Shown: positions 46,201 through 57,720 of the stretch, in pieces | Position numbering within the stretch: the stretch's first letter is position 1 | Layout: each line of letters starts with the position of its first letter | Origin: Acephala macrosclerotiorum | Taxonomy: Eukaryota; Ascomycota; Leotiomycetes; Helotiales; Mollisiaceae | Assembly: GCA_014904845.1 (NCBI GenBank) | Contig: MU119216.1 | Coordinates: 186,001 to 250,000 of the forward strand | Direction: 5' to 3' | Length of the DNA stretch: 64,000 nucleotides | Notes under the pieces: model-generated | What the model saw: only the letters and a program-made list of their open reading frames with translations | Databases searched by the model: none | Told to the model about the DNA's origin: nothing | Position numbers and translations under genes: made by a program

Positions 46201-48722
46201 ATGTTCGCTAACATGCAGCAGGCGCCAGAACCAGAGGTACTCAAAAGGAAGCGTTCACGCCCTTCAGACTGGTGGGCAAATGGCTCAATCATCGCATCTA
46301 CCCCTCAACAAATACGCCCACCTCCACCACAAAACGAGCCGGGATCTGGCCCAGCGAAGAAGCGTGGCAAACCTTCTGCGGGTGGATTAGGAGAAAGGAC
46401 AATACAAGATGCGCCCTCAGCTGCGAATAGAGAGAAACCTGTGAAAAAGCGACTGGTGGAGGGAGAAGAACAAGATGAGAATAGAGGGGATGATGAGCTG
46501 TCGAACGACAAGCCTGTGAGGCGAGGGAGATCTTCTGCTACGGAGGCAGTGTTGAGGAGTATTGGTGGGCCTTCGAAAGATGTCCAAAGTACGGAAACGA
46601 TGAAGAACAAGCAGGGGCGACGCCCGGCAGCTACGCAGGTCAAGGAGGGGCAGGGTAGGGATCTTGGTGTTGATGATGTCTCAAATGATAAGCCTGGACA
46701 TAAGAAACGTGGCCGACCTGCTGCAGTTCAAGCTGAGCAAGAAGCTGAAGTCTCCGAAGAGCTGGCAATAAGTCAACATGCGCCAACAGAAAAAAGTCGT
46801 CCTTCGAGATCCCGAGCCAACGACCCTGCAGAGCAAGCAGTTAATACCCCAGCCGAGAAACCTTTACGACGTGGTCGCTCTTCGAATACGGAAGTAGAAG
46901 TCCGAGCCGTTGTACAGGAGTCAGCGCCTGGTGCTCCGGAGCCTAAAAAACGTGGACGCCGTTCTGCTGCTGAGAAAGCAGCAGTGGGCAATGGTAAAGG
47001 ACTCGACGCTTATGTAAAACCAGGCAGTCGTAGAGGAGGATTCACTATTCATGAACCTTCGGACAATGTGAATGAAGTGCCTTCTATGGCTCAAGGAGGG
47101 CCGAAAAAGCGAGGTCGACAACCCGCTATTAAGAAAGTAGCGGAAAGTGCAAATCAACTTCAACCTGAAACCAAGAAGGAGCACCGGAAGCGTAGGGAAC
47201 AATTTGTGGAACTTATCACTCAGCAAGGGGATGAACAGCTCATCGTTCCTGCTGTAGCGAGGAGAACGCGTCGATCCGATGTCGATGCACCCAACCAAGA
47301 CCTCGCATCTTCATCAAGAGATGAGGAGCCGGAAATAGGCAGACCACGCACCAGGCGATCAGATATTAACGTAGCTGAGCTCCGAGTAACAGCACCGCGT
47401 GTTCCTAGCGAGGAAAGGGGCAGGAGGCGAACTCGATTATCAGATGCACAATCTCGGCCATTCTCTTCAGCAGTGACAAGCCGCCAAGGAAAGGGTCGGA
47501 AACTTAGCCGTCGACCTCAGCCAACAACTGTCGAGGTAGAAACAGCTTCATCGAATCTCACGAAAGCTCCCTCTAAGTCCAAGAAGACCGATCGTCCTGC
47601 TCCAAGCAGACCTACCAAAGTCTATGATTCTAGCAAGACTAAGAAGCGGACTCAGCCCTCGAGCTCGAGTGCAAAAGAGCAGACCAGTGCGAAATCTTCT
47701 CAAGCTCGCAGAAAGAGCTCGAAACAAATTCCTGCACCAGAGCCTGCCCCTCGGAAGCGTAAAGAGGCCGAGAGTGAGTCTTTCCCAAATCTCTACAGAA
47801 CATAGTCTAATTTGTGAATCTAGATCATGAAAGAACTCCGAATAAACGTCAAAGGCTCAACAAGGAAGCTGGACAGGATGTGACTGCTACCCCAGAAGCC
47901 GAACCAACATCCATGCTCTATCAGTACCTAAAGCCTGTAACTCGCAAGATATCGCTACAAAAGATTGATGCAAAGTGGGAGCCCCTACCTCCAGCTTGCG
48001 TGGAGCGAGTTTCAAACTTATTACAAGATATTCAGCGACCTGTTGTCGTTCGTCTTAACGACCAGAAGAAGACTCAAGCAGGGACGGCTCTACAGATGAT
48101 ATCTCGGAGGCTGGTGAGCAAGCTTTCTAAAGGCCTACCATTCCCGCCAGCAACGCGCAACACTCGGGAAGAGGATTTTGATTTCGAAAAGGTCCTCGAT
48201 CACAACCGGGCACTGGAATTACAGCTTACACCTGCACTTCATAGCAACGAGCTTTTGGAAGCCGAATTAGCCAAGGAGATGGCGCGGCTTGAAGCCGACA
48301 AGGATATATTAGCAGAGCTGGAAGCAAATGCAAAGAGCGAAGGTACTGCCAGGAACGAGGCGGCACGTAAATTGCATCCATTACTCCAGTTCGACGAGTC
48401 CACGTTTGGAGTTGAAGCATCGCGGGACGATGTTGGCATGCAAGACATCGAGCATCATTCCTTGCCTTTGGATCTCCGAGTAAGAATTGGTCATTCATCT
48501 CTCTCTTCACCAATACTGACCTATGGCCAGATCCAGGATGACGAGAACTTGCAAGGACTCATTAAAGGGCTACATGGTCACGTGGATACAATACAGGGAA
48601 ATATCAAGCAAGTTGGAGGTATTTCTGAGGCAATTGTGAAGAGCAAGGCAGCTGTCCAAGCTACGCTGTTTGGACATCTCAGTGGTTCTCAATACAGCGA
48701 GGTTATGCTCGGCCCAGAATAG
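46201..48722 (+). CDS. CENP-Q-like kinetochore protein with AT-hook-like repeats
   Basis: Inner-kinetochore (CCAN) protein of the CENP-Q/Okp1/Fta7 family. Exons 46201-47773, 47824-48479 and 48531-48722 give 806 residues. The N-terminal two thirds are disordered and basic, with repeated AT-hook-like modules (KKRGKPSA, VRRGRSSATEA, KKRGRPAAV, LRRGRSSNTE, KKRGRRSAAE, KKRGRQPAI) and a second triple module (TRRSDVDAP, TRRSDINVA, TRLSDAQS). The C-terminal 270 residues carry the CENP-Q part: LYQYLKPVTRKISLQKIDAK, coiled coil LEAELAKEMARLEADKDILA, and the end QATLFGHLSGSQYSEVMLGP. The last intron (51 bp) is open in frame, so retention would add 17 residues. Alternatively translation starts at ATG 46170-46172, immediately spliced by a 46-bp intron (GTACGC..GCTAACATGCAG) to CAG GCG, giving 801 residues starting MQAPEPE; I find this equally likely. 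Confidence 0.85.
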
Positions 48723-49283
48723 AATCAGGAGATATCAGCGGGCAGACGGATTCGGAAGTAAGACATTTTCACGAAGAGAGTGGGGGGTTTGGGTTCAGGC
48801 GAACGGCGCCAAAATAATATGACAGTGACTATGGAGTTCATGACAAAATAGCTTCATAGCTACATTCGCGGATTAGAGATACCCAATACACTTTGTCACA
48901 TGAGTTTAGTCGCATTATTGGACTGCAGAGAACGTGCAGATTGTGCCTGACGGGCCCTGCGATCTATTTTTTTTCGGCTGCTGAAAGCTACAGCTGCATC
49001 CGCAGCCCCGCGATCTTCAACTCCACGGTCCACCACCACTTGACTCACGAACTTCCTAGTCGATCGACAAGCCCTCCACGCACATAAGTAAGGCTACGTG
49101 CATCGGCGTGCAGTAATTGACCTTTCCCTGATCTTCTCGGGAGCGTGCTGATCGGCTTGGGCAGCATCCAACTCCCAAGATCAAGGTCGAAGATTTCGTC
49201 GGCACGCGACCTCCACCGGGTCCTCCGAAGCCAGCGCAACGTCGCCATCCGATGGAAACCCTCGAAAGATAGCCTCCGATGTC
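48723..49283. other. Promoter/leader region of the AcuK/Ert1-like gene
   Basis: 561 bp between two genes in the same direction. It must hold the CENP-Q-like gene's 3' flank and the next promoter and leader. A TTTTTTTT run lies near 48966-48974; no other feature seen. Confidence 0.4.
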
Positions 49284-51118
49284 ATGGAACAGAATGGGTC
49301 CAGCAATGGGCAGGATGTCAAGCCCCAGAAGTCGCCGCCTGCCTCCGGCGCAAGCAAGAGCCCCAAGAAGAGGCGCAAAGTGAACCACGGTACGTCCAGC
49401 AAGTCAGCAGCTCGAACCTCTTCGAAACATAGACTGATCGTGGCCGTGTTCCTGCAGCTTGTGTGTATTGTCGCCGATCCGTAAGTACTGCATTGGATCC
49501 GAATACAAGGGGAGCTTTGGGATATGCGCCTATGCGCAGTTGTTTGGCAGAAGCTAATTCGATCTGGTACTCGACCAGCATATGACATGCGATTTGGTAC
49601 GACGTCCTTCCAATAAATGCAGCCACTCGTGATACATAGTGCTCTATGACTAACTTCCTTCCGTCGTACAGGAACGCCCATGTGCACGCTGTATAAAGCG
49701 TAATATCGGACACCTCTGCCATGACGAGCCCCGCGAACCGGAGTCGGCCACGAAGAAGTCGAAGAGTCAACATAGCAATTCGGCGGCGGAGGATGATGAC
49801 CAAGTACAAGCCAGCGCTGACAACGGCATAAGCAACTCGTTCGAGCAATCCCAGGATCAATCCCAAGACAGCAGCCTTACCTTGGGCAGCGCTGCACTCT
49901 CGCAAGGCGGGCCATTACAGCTCGTTCAACCGTCTCCTGTGTCCGGGATCCAGGCAAATGCTCTGAATGCAAATAGCAATCAATGTAAGCATAAGTTGCG
50001 CTCCTTCTTTCTCAATTGATACTAATACAGCTGAAGTTATCGGGTACTCGAACGACTGGCTTGGTACACAGAGTCAATTCCAAGATATGCATAATTACCA
50101 TCCTTCTTACATGTTCAACGCGCCGGAGGTCACGAACGAGTATAATCTACTGAACGATTTCCTCAACAACAGTCTGCTCGACGACGGCGCTTTGCTGCCT
50201 GACGATACCTCAAACCTCTTCGGAGATCAGGCTTCTACTATGTTGCCTGGAGCTGCAGGTCTTTCTGGAACGCAGCCTTCCTCTTCTCTACAACCGGGAA
50301 ACCCTTTGGGTAACGCGATATCTAGACCAACGAGCGTAATTCCCACGGACAAGGCACGAGAATATTATCTACAAGCAGCAGATCCGACTGGTAACGATGC
50401 TCCCGAAGAACGAATGCAACGGCTTCTACGAGCAAAGTATGATGCCGGTATGCTAAAACCTTTTAACTACGTTAAAGGCTATGCACGATTATCTGCCTAC
50501 ATGGACGGTCACATGCATTCTGCATCGAAGCAAAAGATTCTACGGCAACTCGATCGTTTCAGGCCGAAGTTCCGCGAAAAGGTTCAAGCCTTGACAGATA
50601 TCGAGCTCATATACGTGGAGATGTGGTTTGAGCGGAGTCTGATGGAGTATGATCGAGTCTTTGCAAGCATGGCTATACCTGCATGCTGCTGGAGGAGAAC
50701 AGGCGAGATCTTCAGGGGCAACAGAGAGATGGCGGAGTTGATACATGTTCCAATCGAGAAACTAAGAGACGTAGGTCTCGGTATAATGTTATTAATGTTG
50801 CACGACTGACGCATCATGTAGGGCAAGATCGCATTACACGAAATTCTCATGGAAGAATCTCTCGTCAATTACTGGGAGAAATTCGGAGCTATAGCTTTTG
50901 ATTCGTCGCAGAAAGCGCTTTTGACTAGCTGTTCTCTGAAAAATCCGGATGATAAGTCGAAAGATCCGACAATCAAATGCTGCTTCTCTTTCACCATCAG
51001 GAGAGATGATCACAAAATGTAGGCTCGCTCGCCCCTTCGCGTGCTTCATGGACTAATGATATACAGACCTTCTCTAATTGTTGGAAACTTCTTGCCTCAA
51101 GATCCAATCAAGCGGTGA
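49284..51118 (+). CDS. Transcription activator of gluconeogenesis, AcuK/Ert1-like
   Basis: Zn2Cys6 transcription factor that, in Aspergillus AcuK/AcuM and yeast Ert1, switches on PEP carboxykinase and fructose-1,6-bisphosphatase genes for growth on non-sugar carbon. Seven exons (49284-49389, 49458-49480, 49579-49596, 49672-49984, 50031-50770, 50822-51018, 51067-51118) give 482 residues. The zinc cluster ACVYCRRS-HMTCDL-ERPCARCIKRNIGHLC uses C37, C40, C47, C53, C56 and C65 and is coded across four exons, two of them only 23 and 18 bases. After an Asp/Ser/Gln-rich linker comes the conserved PAS-like region (about 290-430: RLLRAKYDAGMLKPFNYVKG, DIELIYVEMWFERSLMEYDR, CCWRRTGEIFRGNREMAELI, EESLVNYWEKFGAIAFDSSQ). 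The C-terminus ends GNFLPQDPIKR. Distinguishing the AcuK from the AcuM paralogue needs a tree. Confidence 0.94.
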
Positions 51119-51454
51119 GGCTTTTTCTACAGTATCAATTCCAGAAATGATTCCAGTAGATGATAGGGAGACGAGTACATATTTCTGATTTCGGCGTTGT
51201 TGGGATGGCATTTGGCACCGCGAAAAAGGCAAGCCGAACTGGCTGTAAAATGCAGACCCACTTGCTAGCGTGCTTAATACCTCGTTGTCTGTTAAACAAC
51301 TCGTACATTTCAATGGCATATTGTCCTGGGCAGTCACCCACATTCGTGATCCTTCTTAAGATTGAAGTCGTCGTCAAATAACTCTATCTGCCCTCAGTAG
51401 CGAGTGACGCAAGTGCTGGAAGCAAGCTCTCTTCGATGCTCAAATGTCCAAGAT

Positions 51455-54400
51455 ATGGCGCCCGCACAACCAGCGCAGCAAGGAAAAGACCGGCGAGTGA
51501 AGGCTGTACTAGGTACTTGCTGCCTTGTCCCATATTTTCCCGTACTTTGAGCCTTTCTGATCAATGAATTCTAGCATTCGCCTCTGACCTCGAAGCTCAG
51601 CTCCCCGCAGCCGCAGCCTCGAAAACAGCTACCACACTGCTTCACGAAACAGAGAAGAACCTTGCCGCATTTCCTGAGACTATCAATGCAACGGCAGCAT
51701 CGAAATGCGAAGAGTTCGATCGCTGCGGAACCACAATCTGGAACCTCTGTACAAGACTTCGACGCGACTACGATACTGGCAAACCGGAGGATGTGCCACT
51801 CATACTGCTTCTAGCACGGGTGTATGCGTTCCTACTACTTGATTGCGCGCACCAGAGTGGGAACGCAGTCCCCGGAAACCTTCCTAGGTTGATGAGGATT
51901 GGATTGAAGGCTGCGAGGAGCGGCTTGGGTAAGTGATGCGTGGCGAGGTTGCGAGGGTTTGCTAACCGGATTTCAGACCGAAAGAAGCCAGAGCTAGCTC
52001 TCAAAGTTCTTGAGAAGGTTGGTGGATATGAAGGACTGTTGAAGAAGCCTAGGTCGGAGGTCGGTGAAGAGGACAGAGCATCATGCACCAATATGATTGC
52101 AGAATACTATGTACTCAGGACGGCTGTGGTATGTTTCGTACACCGTGACTGTCGTGTCTACTAAGACTGTGGCAGGCGTGGCAGAAGGGTCAATTCGCCA
52201 TAGTCGAGCATCTATTCGGACAATCAATGTCCTCGCAACACCTTTTCGACCCATACACAGCAGAAAGTTTAGCAGACGTTCTTTACGAAATGGGAAAAGA
52301 TCTACTTGGGAGGAAGGAATACCAACTTGCCAGCAAATGGCTAGAGAGAGCCTATGACGCTCTGAATCTGCAGGAACTTGACAAGCTCAGTACGGATGCT
52401 AGCGAGCTTCGAGTTTCCATCGTACAATCTCTGATCAAGGCGCTACTTGGGTTGGAGGGATCGGAAGCTTTCGAGCGGGCTAGAAGCCTTGTCACACTCC
52501 TTGAAGACGAACTCGGGGACAAGTTGATCGTGCTTCTCTTGAAGCTGGAACTACTATCTTCTCCGACACCAGAGCCTTTCGATAGCAGCTCGTACAGTGA
52601 CGTCTTACACCGGATGACATGCATAATGTTCCTGAACGAAGGGAACTTCAGACTGATCATGTTCCATATCCGAAAGCTCAACGACAAGAGCCCAAGTCTG
52701 GCTTGCAAAGCACTGGACGAGTTTCTGACAGTGCGGTTATTGAACGCCGAAGAGTTGAAAGAGTCGTGGATTGAGAAGACACTAGTTACACGGCTGTATT
52801 TCACTGTCAACCAACGGGACAATCCGGATGCGTTGCAATTATTGCACGACCTCTTCGAAGTCATCATGACAAATATGACGAAGCCATTGACTTCAGATGC
52901 GACGCTAGCAGCACATACAGTACGTTGAGGATACTGCTCTAGGCCACGAGGTACTGACAAGTTGCAGCTACTATGGAAAAGAATTGAATCTAACTATACA
53001 CAAGGACAATACGAGGCTGCTGAAAGATGGTGCCATTTGGGATTGCACAGGATATTTGCAAGCTCGGGAGAAATAAACACAGCTCGACTCTCCAGGTGAG
53101 ATGCCCTGCAAGAGGCAAAAAAACGTCTACTGATAAGAATTAGAAAGCTTCTGCTATGTGCTCTTGCGAGGAAAGATGTCGGCAGTGCAAGAGAGATCTT
53201 CAACTCGATGTCAGACTGTGCTCGGGATGAGCCAATGTCAAGATTCCTGATGTACAAGATTGCTATACGATGCGGTGACATTGAGCTAGCGGCTGAGTGC
53301 CTACAAACTATTAGCTCTGCCTCCACGAAGTCACAAGATATAACACTTCTCTACGGATGCATCTTGGATGCTCAACAGGTCGGGGACAAATTGCAGACCT
53401 TGGCAGGACTGCAACTTGTTCTTGAGAAGTCGAACTACGGAGGCCAGACTGAGGTACATCTCCCATCACTGTTACGGCTGACTATCGGGATTATGGTAGC
53501 TGTGCTAGAAGAGACTCACCAACATGGAACTGCCGATGCCCTGTATACCATTGATAAACTTTGCATAGCATTTGAAAAAGGTGAGCATATTCCGCTTTTA
53601 GTTTCGAAGCCATGCTAATCCTCCATAGGCGCCGCTGCAGCACTCAAATCACGAGGCTCATCGAAAGTCCTCGACTCGGAGTGGTCAATGGAAGAGCTTG
53701 AATGGTTCTCAAAGAATTCTTACAACCTGGCCATCAAGCATCTCTCAACCTGGGGTCCACGCTATTCGCTACGCATGCTGAAAAGCTGCCTGGGTTTCAT
53801 GGATCGGTATCCTAAAGATCTCAGTGAACAGATATCCGAGGATCTTTCACTGCGCAAGATGTTCTGTGCATTTTCTGCCGCTACTGCTCTAATCTCACTA
53901 GCACGCGCGGAGGACAATATCGAGACCCAGATGCAAGACTACCTGAATGTGCGCAAGCACGTCGACAATTTCGATGCCTTGCTCCAAGAGAAAGTGGATA
54001 GTATGAATGAGGACATGGAACAGGATCTGCGTCGAAAGCTGTCGATCCTTGCTGCGTTCGATTTCGAAGCTGCATGTCGATTGAAAGCTTGGGATGATCT
54101 GGGTGAGGCTGTCTTGAAGGCGGAAGCTTGTAGAAGCGCTCAGGTGTATGAGATCATGGCAGATATCATACTTTGCTCTGAGGCACCCGCGCCAGGTCAG
54201 TACTGTCCCATGTAAAAGCGAAGCCACTGCTAACAGAGTACTAGTCCTGATCAACATTCTCAAGAAAATCATCAACGAGGCTTGGGGCCTCGAATCCGCA
54301 CTCGACACTACAAAGCTCGCCAAATACATGCGATGTCTCTTTCAGGTCGCCATCTCAGGTAATGCTATCGTTGCGGAACAACTCCTCGAACAGATCTATA

Positions 54401-54630
54401 CCCATGCTGAAGAAGCTGCGGAATCCGAGACACCATACCCTACTGAAGAGCTAGAATGGGTTGCTACTAGGGCATTCAATCATGCTGTTGATCTATATTG
54501 TACTGGTGAAGATGAGGGTTGCAAGAATTGGGCAGATAGAGCGTTGAACATTGCTCATTATTGTGCCGATGAGGGATCGCTGGAGAGGCTACTCCAGAGT
54601 AAGTTGATGGGGTTGAAGTTTGACTCTTGA
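51455..54630 (+). CDS. Meiosis protein ZIP4/SPO22-like
   Basis: TPR-like scaffold of the ZMM group that promotes meiotic crossovers and synaptonemal complex assembly. Eight exons (51455-51512, 51575-51928, 51977-52128, 52176-52919, 52968-53095, 53144-53580, 53629-54195, 54245-54630; introns 47-62 bp) give 941 residues, as in Spo22/ZIP4. The SPO22 domain covers about 190-460, with helix-turn-helix units such as LFDPYTAESLADVLYEMGKD, KEYQLASKWLERAYDALNLQ, LRVSIVQSLIKALLGLEGSE and EAFERARSLVTLLEDELGDK. The C-terminal half repeats the pattern (EMADI-like units; LEWVATRAFNHAVDLYCTGE). Expression should be limited to the sexual cycle. Exact splices close the frame at every junction. The start MAPAQPAQQGKDRR is the only ATG that joins exon 2 in phase. 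Confidence 0.94.
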
Positions 54631-55205
54631 TGAAGTATGATTACGTCTTAATTTCATGAAGGTTTGCTGTGGGTAGTTGTCTACGATTACGGGTAGGCGC
54701 TGGAATTGCTCTGGAAATAGGATTTATTGCATTGATGGGCTAGAAAATAAGCTCGTATGTCTGGTGTTCTGCTAATCATCATCACATGCTATGATACGAC
54801 GAATAGAAAGCTATTCAATGAAGACTCTTGAGTACAAGCTACGATGCGATAATCGCAACATAACGAGCCTCAAGACTCCAAACGCCAATATTTGAGTCAA
54901 GAACGACAAATGAATCCATCTAGAAGCTCTGGGTAAACTCAGCACTTTAAACCAGAATCTTGCCAATCCCCCGAGACCGGCCATGAAGAACGGGACATTG
55001 TTTAAACCTGAGCGAGTGCTTTTGCAACCACCAAACTCCAATCCAAGAACCAGCCTTACCAGCCCAAACTCCACTCCGATTTCCCCACCAAAATTCTACC
55101 ATGTCTTCCCCACCCCGGCCCCTCCACTTCTACTGTTTTGTATCTCACTTTCAATCAATGGTTTCCCTTCTTGCCTCCCATCCATGGTGGTTACTTCAAG
55201 TCAAT
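54631..55205. other. Convergent intergenic region
   Basis: Between the ends of the ZIP4-like gene and the transporter pseudogene. No gene seen; the missing C-terminus of the transporter is not found here. Confidence 0.45.
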
Positions 55206-56800
55206 CTAGGATCGATATGATTCGCAACGGACTGATGGGTCCTTACTGTAAGTTAAAGTATCATTCCTAATATTGTAGCAAGTCGAGTAAGCGAAGATGA
55301 AGAACAACGCAGCGATTGCAGCCGAGTTGTTTGTCAATTTCCGAGAGTTAGCGGAAAGATCTTTCTCCATTGAAATGGTCCACCCGGCGAAGACGAATAA
55401 CATGGAGATTGTGCAGAGGAGGAACATTCGGCGGCGAGGGACGCGGGTCACGGTCACGGTGGCGATGCCGGTAGAGGTGAGGGGCCGGCATTGGTTTGCA
55501 ACTATAAAGGAGTTAGTACGGTTTCTCGGAATGAACTTTTGAGGTGAAAAGGCGGCTCGCTATTGATCCTCATCTTTGCAAAAGTAGTATTATACCCAAT
55601 CATCCCCAGAATCGTCGACAAATAATACGAAATCAAGTATTCTCCGACTACTGAGCAAACAATCCCATCCTAGAAGCGATAAACACTCGTCTCCGCATAC
55701 CAGCCGTCTTGATCATATCAAACTAACTCTGTTTTGAAATTTCCATTTCAATCTTAATAGTTGTCTTGGTTTCAGTCATTTCGGCGCGGACGAAGAGGGA
55801 GTCTCGGTCGCCTTCTGCGTGGCATTTTACGAGGATTTCGAAGGCTTCTTCTTCGCGGTCTTTGCTGATTAAATGGCGGGGGCTCTCTGGGAGCCAACTG
55901 TGAGGGGTTAGAGCGTGAATGGCAGGCGTGAATGAGGTGGTTTACAAAACGAAGATAATTTGAAGGATGGATGGAAAACATTAGAGTAAAGAAGGGATTC
56001 TCCAAGCCCAATTTCCGCCGATTCCAGCTTTTCGTAATGAGATGGCCGCGGCGATGATAGCTCTGAAGAAGTAGCTAGCGTTGAAGAGACAGGCCATAAT
56101 AGGTCGTTCTTTGGGATAAGCCAGTTCACCAATTATGGTAGGGCCTGAGATGATGGCAAATACGATCCCGAAACCCAGCAGCATGCGAACGATGGTGTAC
56201 ATGGCAACTATACAATTTCAGGTTTGTGGTCTAAGTTCGACAGTTATAGAATCATACCGTGTTGTGCAAATCCTTGCAGAAGATCCCCAACGACCATGGC
56301 AATAGAACCTGACATAATTGCCCACCGTCTACCCACTAATTGGTTGAAATATGGTGCAACTGGGACGGCGCAAATCGCTCCTAAAGAGTACGATGCATTG
56401 ATGATACCGAGAAGTGGAGGATTGACAGCCAACTGGTAGGTCGTAGGGTTGATGTATCTAACGCCAAATTCTTCAAAACACTGTCACGGAGAGGGGGGAG
56501 ACGGACTGGCATTTGTTGAATGGTGGAATGAATTGAAGTGCATTGATTAATTGAGAATCGAACCTAGAGGTCATTTCAATACCCTACTTACTGCTTCAGC
56601 AATCGAGTTTTCTTTTGACATCAACTCTGCTTCACTCCAAACCCGAATATCTGAAGAAATCAGGACATCTTACATACCATACATGCGGGAAACAAGATCA
56701 AATACGGATTCCTTTGATGCGGCTTCTTATACCAAGGAACGGTATCCTCATTCGCCAAGCGAGTGACGATAGGATCATCATCATGCTCGAAAACCGACAT
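55206..56800 (-). pseudogene. MFS sugar transporter pseudogene (lactose-permease-like)
   Basis: Clear remnant of a 12-span major facilitator sugar transporter. From the start at 56800: EDTVPWYKKPHQRNPYLILF, GFDSQLINALQFIPPFNKC, LLGIINASYSLGAICAVPVA, GRRWAIMSGSIAMVVGDLLQ, SGPTIIGELAYPKERPIMAC, NWAWRIPSLL, WLPESPRHLISKDREEEAFE, and RVPRRRMFLLCTISMLFVFA. Defects: TAA at 55981-55983 after IPSLL, TAG at 55723-55725, TAG at 55648-55650, and a one-base loss near 55637 that shifts LISYYLSTILGMIGYNTTF into another frame. The C-terminus after span 10 is missing, as the frame ends in unrelated sequence near 55230. Each stop is one transition from the expected codon (CAA, TGG, TGG), which fits RIP or plain decay. 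Introns are still recognisable, so it was functional recently. Confidence 0.85.
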
Positions 56801-57720
56801 TGTAGCTGAAGATGCAGAATAATAGCCAGACGATGCAACGGATGCAATAAGATACTATATGAGATGTGAAGAAAAAATTTGAATTTTAGACCTTGGACAT
56901 CCAAAGTTCTCGACAGAAGGTCCTGAATTGGACACGGGGAGCTTGAAGCTAGAAACAGCAACAGCCATTGTGAAACTCACAGAGTAACCTATCCGTGAGC
57001 TTCCTCTAGGGTAGTCAAGATTTATTTCTCATCTTTTGTAAACCCTCGAGATTGTCCTTGTGAGAGAAGACTGTGAGATAGTTGTCGTCAAGGTGTGCAA
57101 AAGAGGTTTGAGAGAAGATTGGTTGGCAATCGAAGCCCCCTGATTTGCTCGCCTATTTCACATGACTTTTCGGAGATCCCCGACACTTTCTGCGGCTTTG
57201 ATTGGATCCTGAAACATCTTCAACGGGATTCATGGGACTGAAGAAACCTTATCATCCGATTACTTCACTTTTGATATCCGGCCTCACTCTGACACCATAG
57301 AATACATAAATAGAAATTGAAAAACTTCCGGAAAGCACATTCTGTTCCTCACTCTCTCTAAGCTGCTGCCTGGCTGCCTCAGAGTCCTGGACCTAAATAT
57401 GTACCCCACTACTAGCGTCCTTTCAGACCGACACGGCAGGAGCATCGGAGAGCTCCATCCATTCACAAATTCGAAGGGAAAAGATAAGACGCCGATGGCC
57501 GCGATGTTCATGGACCTGTACTAAGAAGAAGAAACTACATTTCTTCTGTTCTCTCCTTCATACCCCTCATACCACTCGTCTTTCCTTTGAATGTTGTTAC
57601 ATTTCTCAAGCTTCGTTGATTGAATTGCTTTCAAGGAGCAACGCCCCCATCTCTGAGAGCTCAGTTCGAACAGGAGCCATTAGACTCGATACAGCTTCAA
57701 GATACACAACTTCCGCCACC
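56801..57720. promoter_or_regulatory. Promoter region of xanthine dehydrogenase
   Basis: 920 bp upstream of the XDH start. AGATAA, a GATA-factor (AreA-type, HGATAR) site, is at 57482-57487; other GAT-rich words are around 57250. From 57535 to 57600 the plus strand is CT-rich, as in fungal leaders. The start itself sits in CCACCATGG, a strong initiation context. Nitrogen-source control is inferred from the GATA site and from known regulation of purine catabolism. Confidence 0.45.

Noticed and set aside
55297..55542. 81-codon plus-strand frame as a small gene
   Set aside because: It is the antisense shadow of the transporter remnant's span around RVPRRRMFLLC.
56560..56600. tRNA-like B box (GGTTCGATTC) on the minus strand
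   Set aside because: No matching T-stem or A box; it is coding sequence (GFDSQL) of the transporter remnant.
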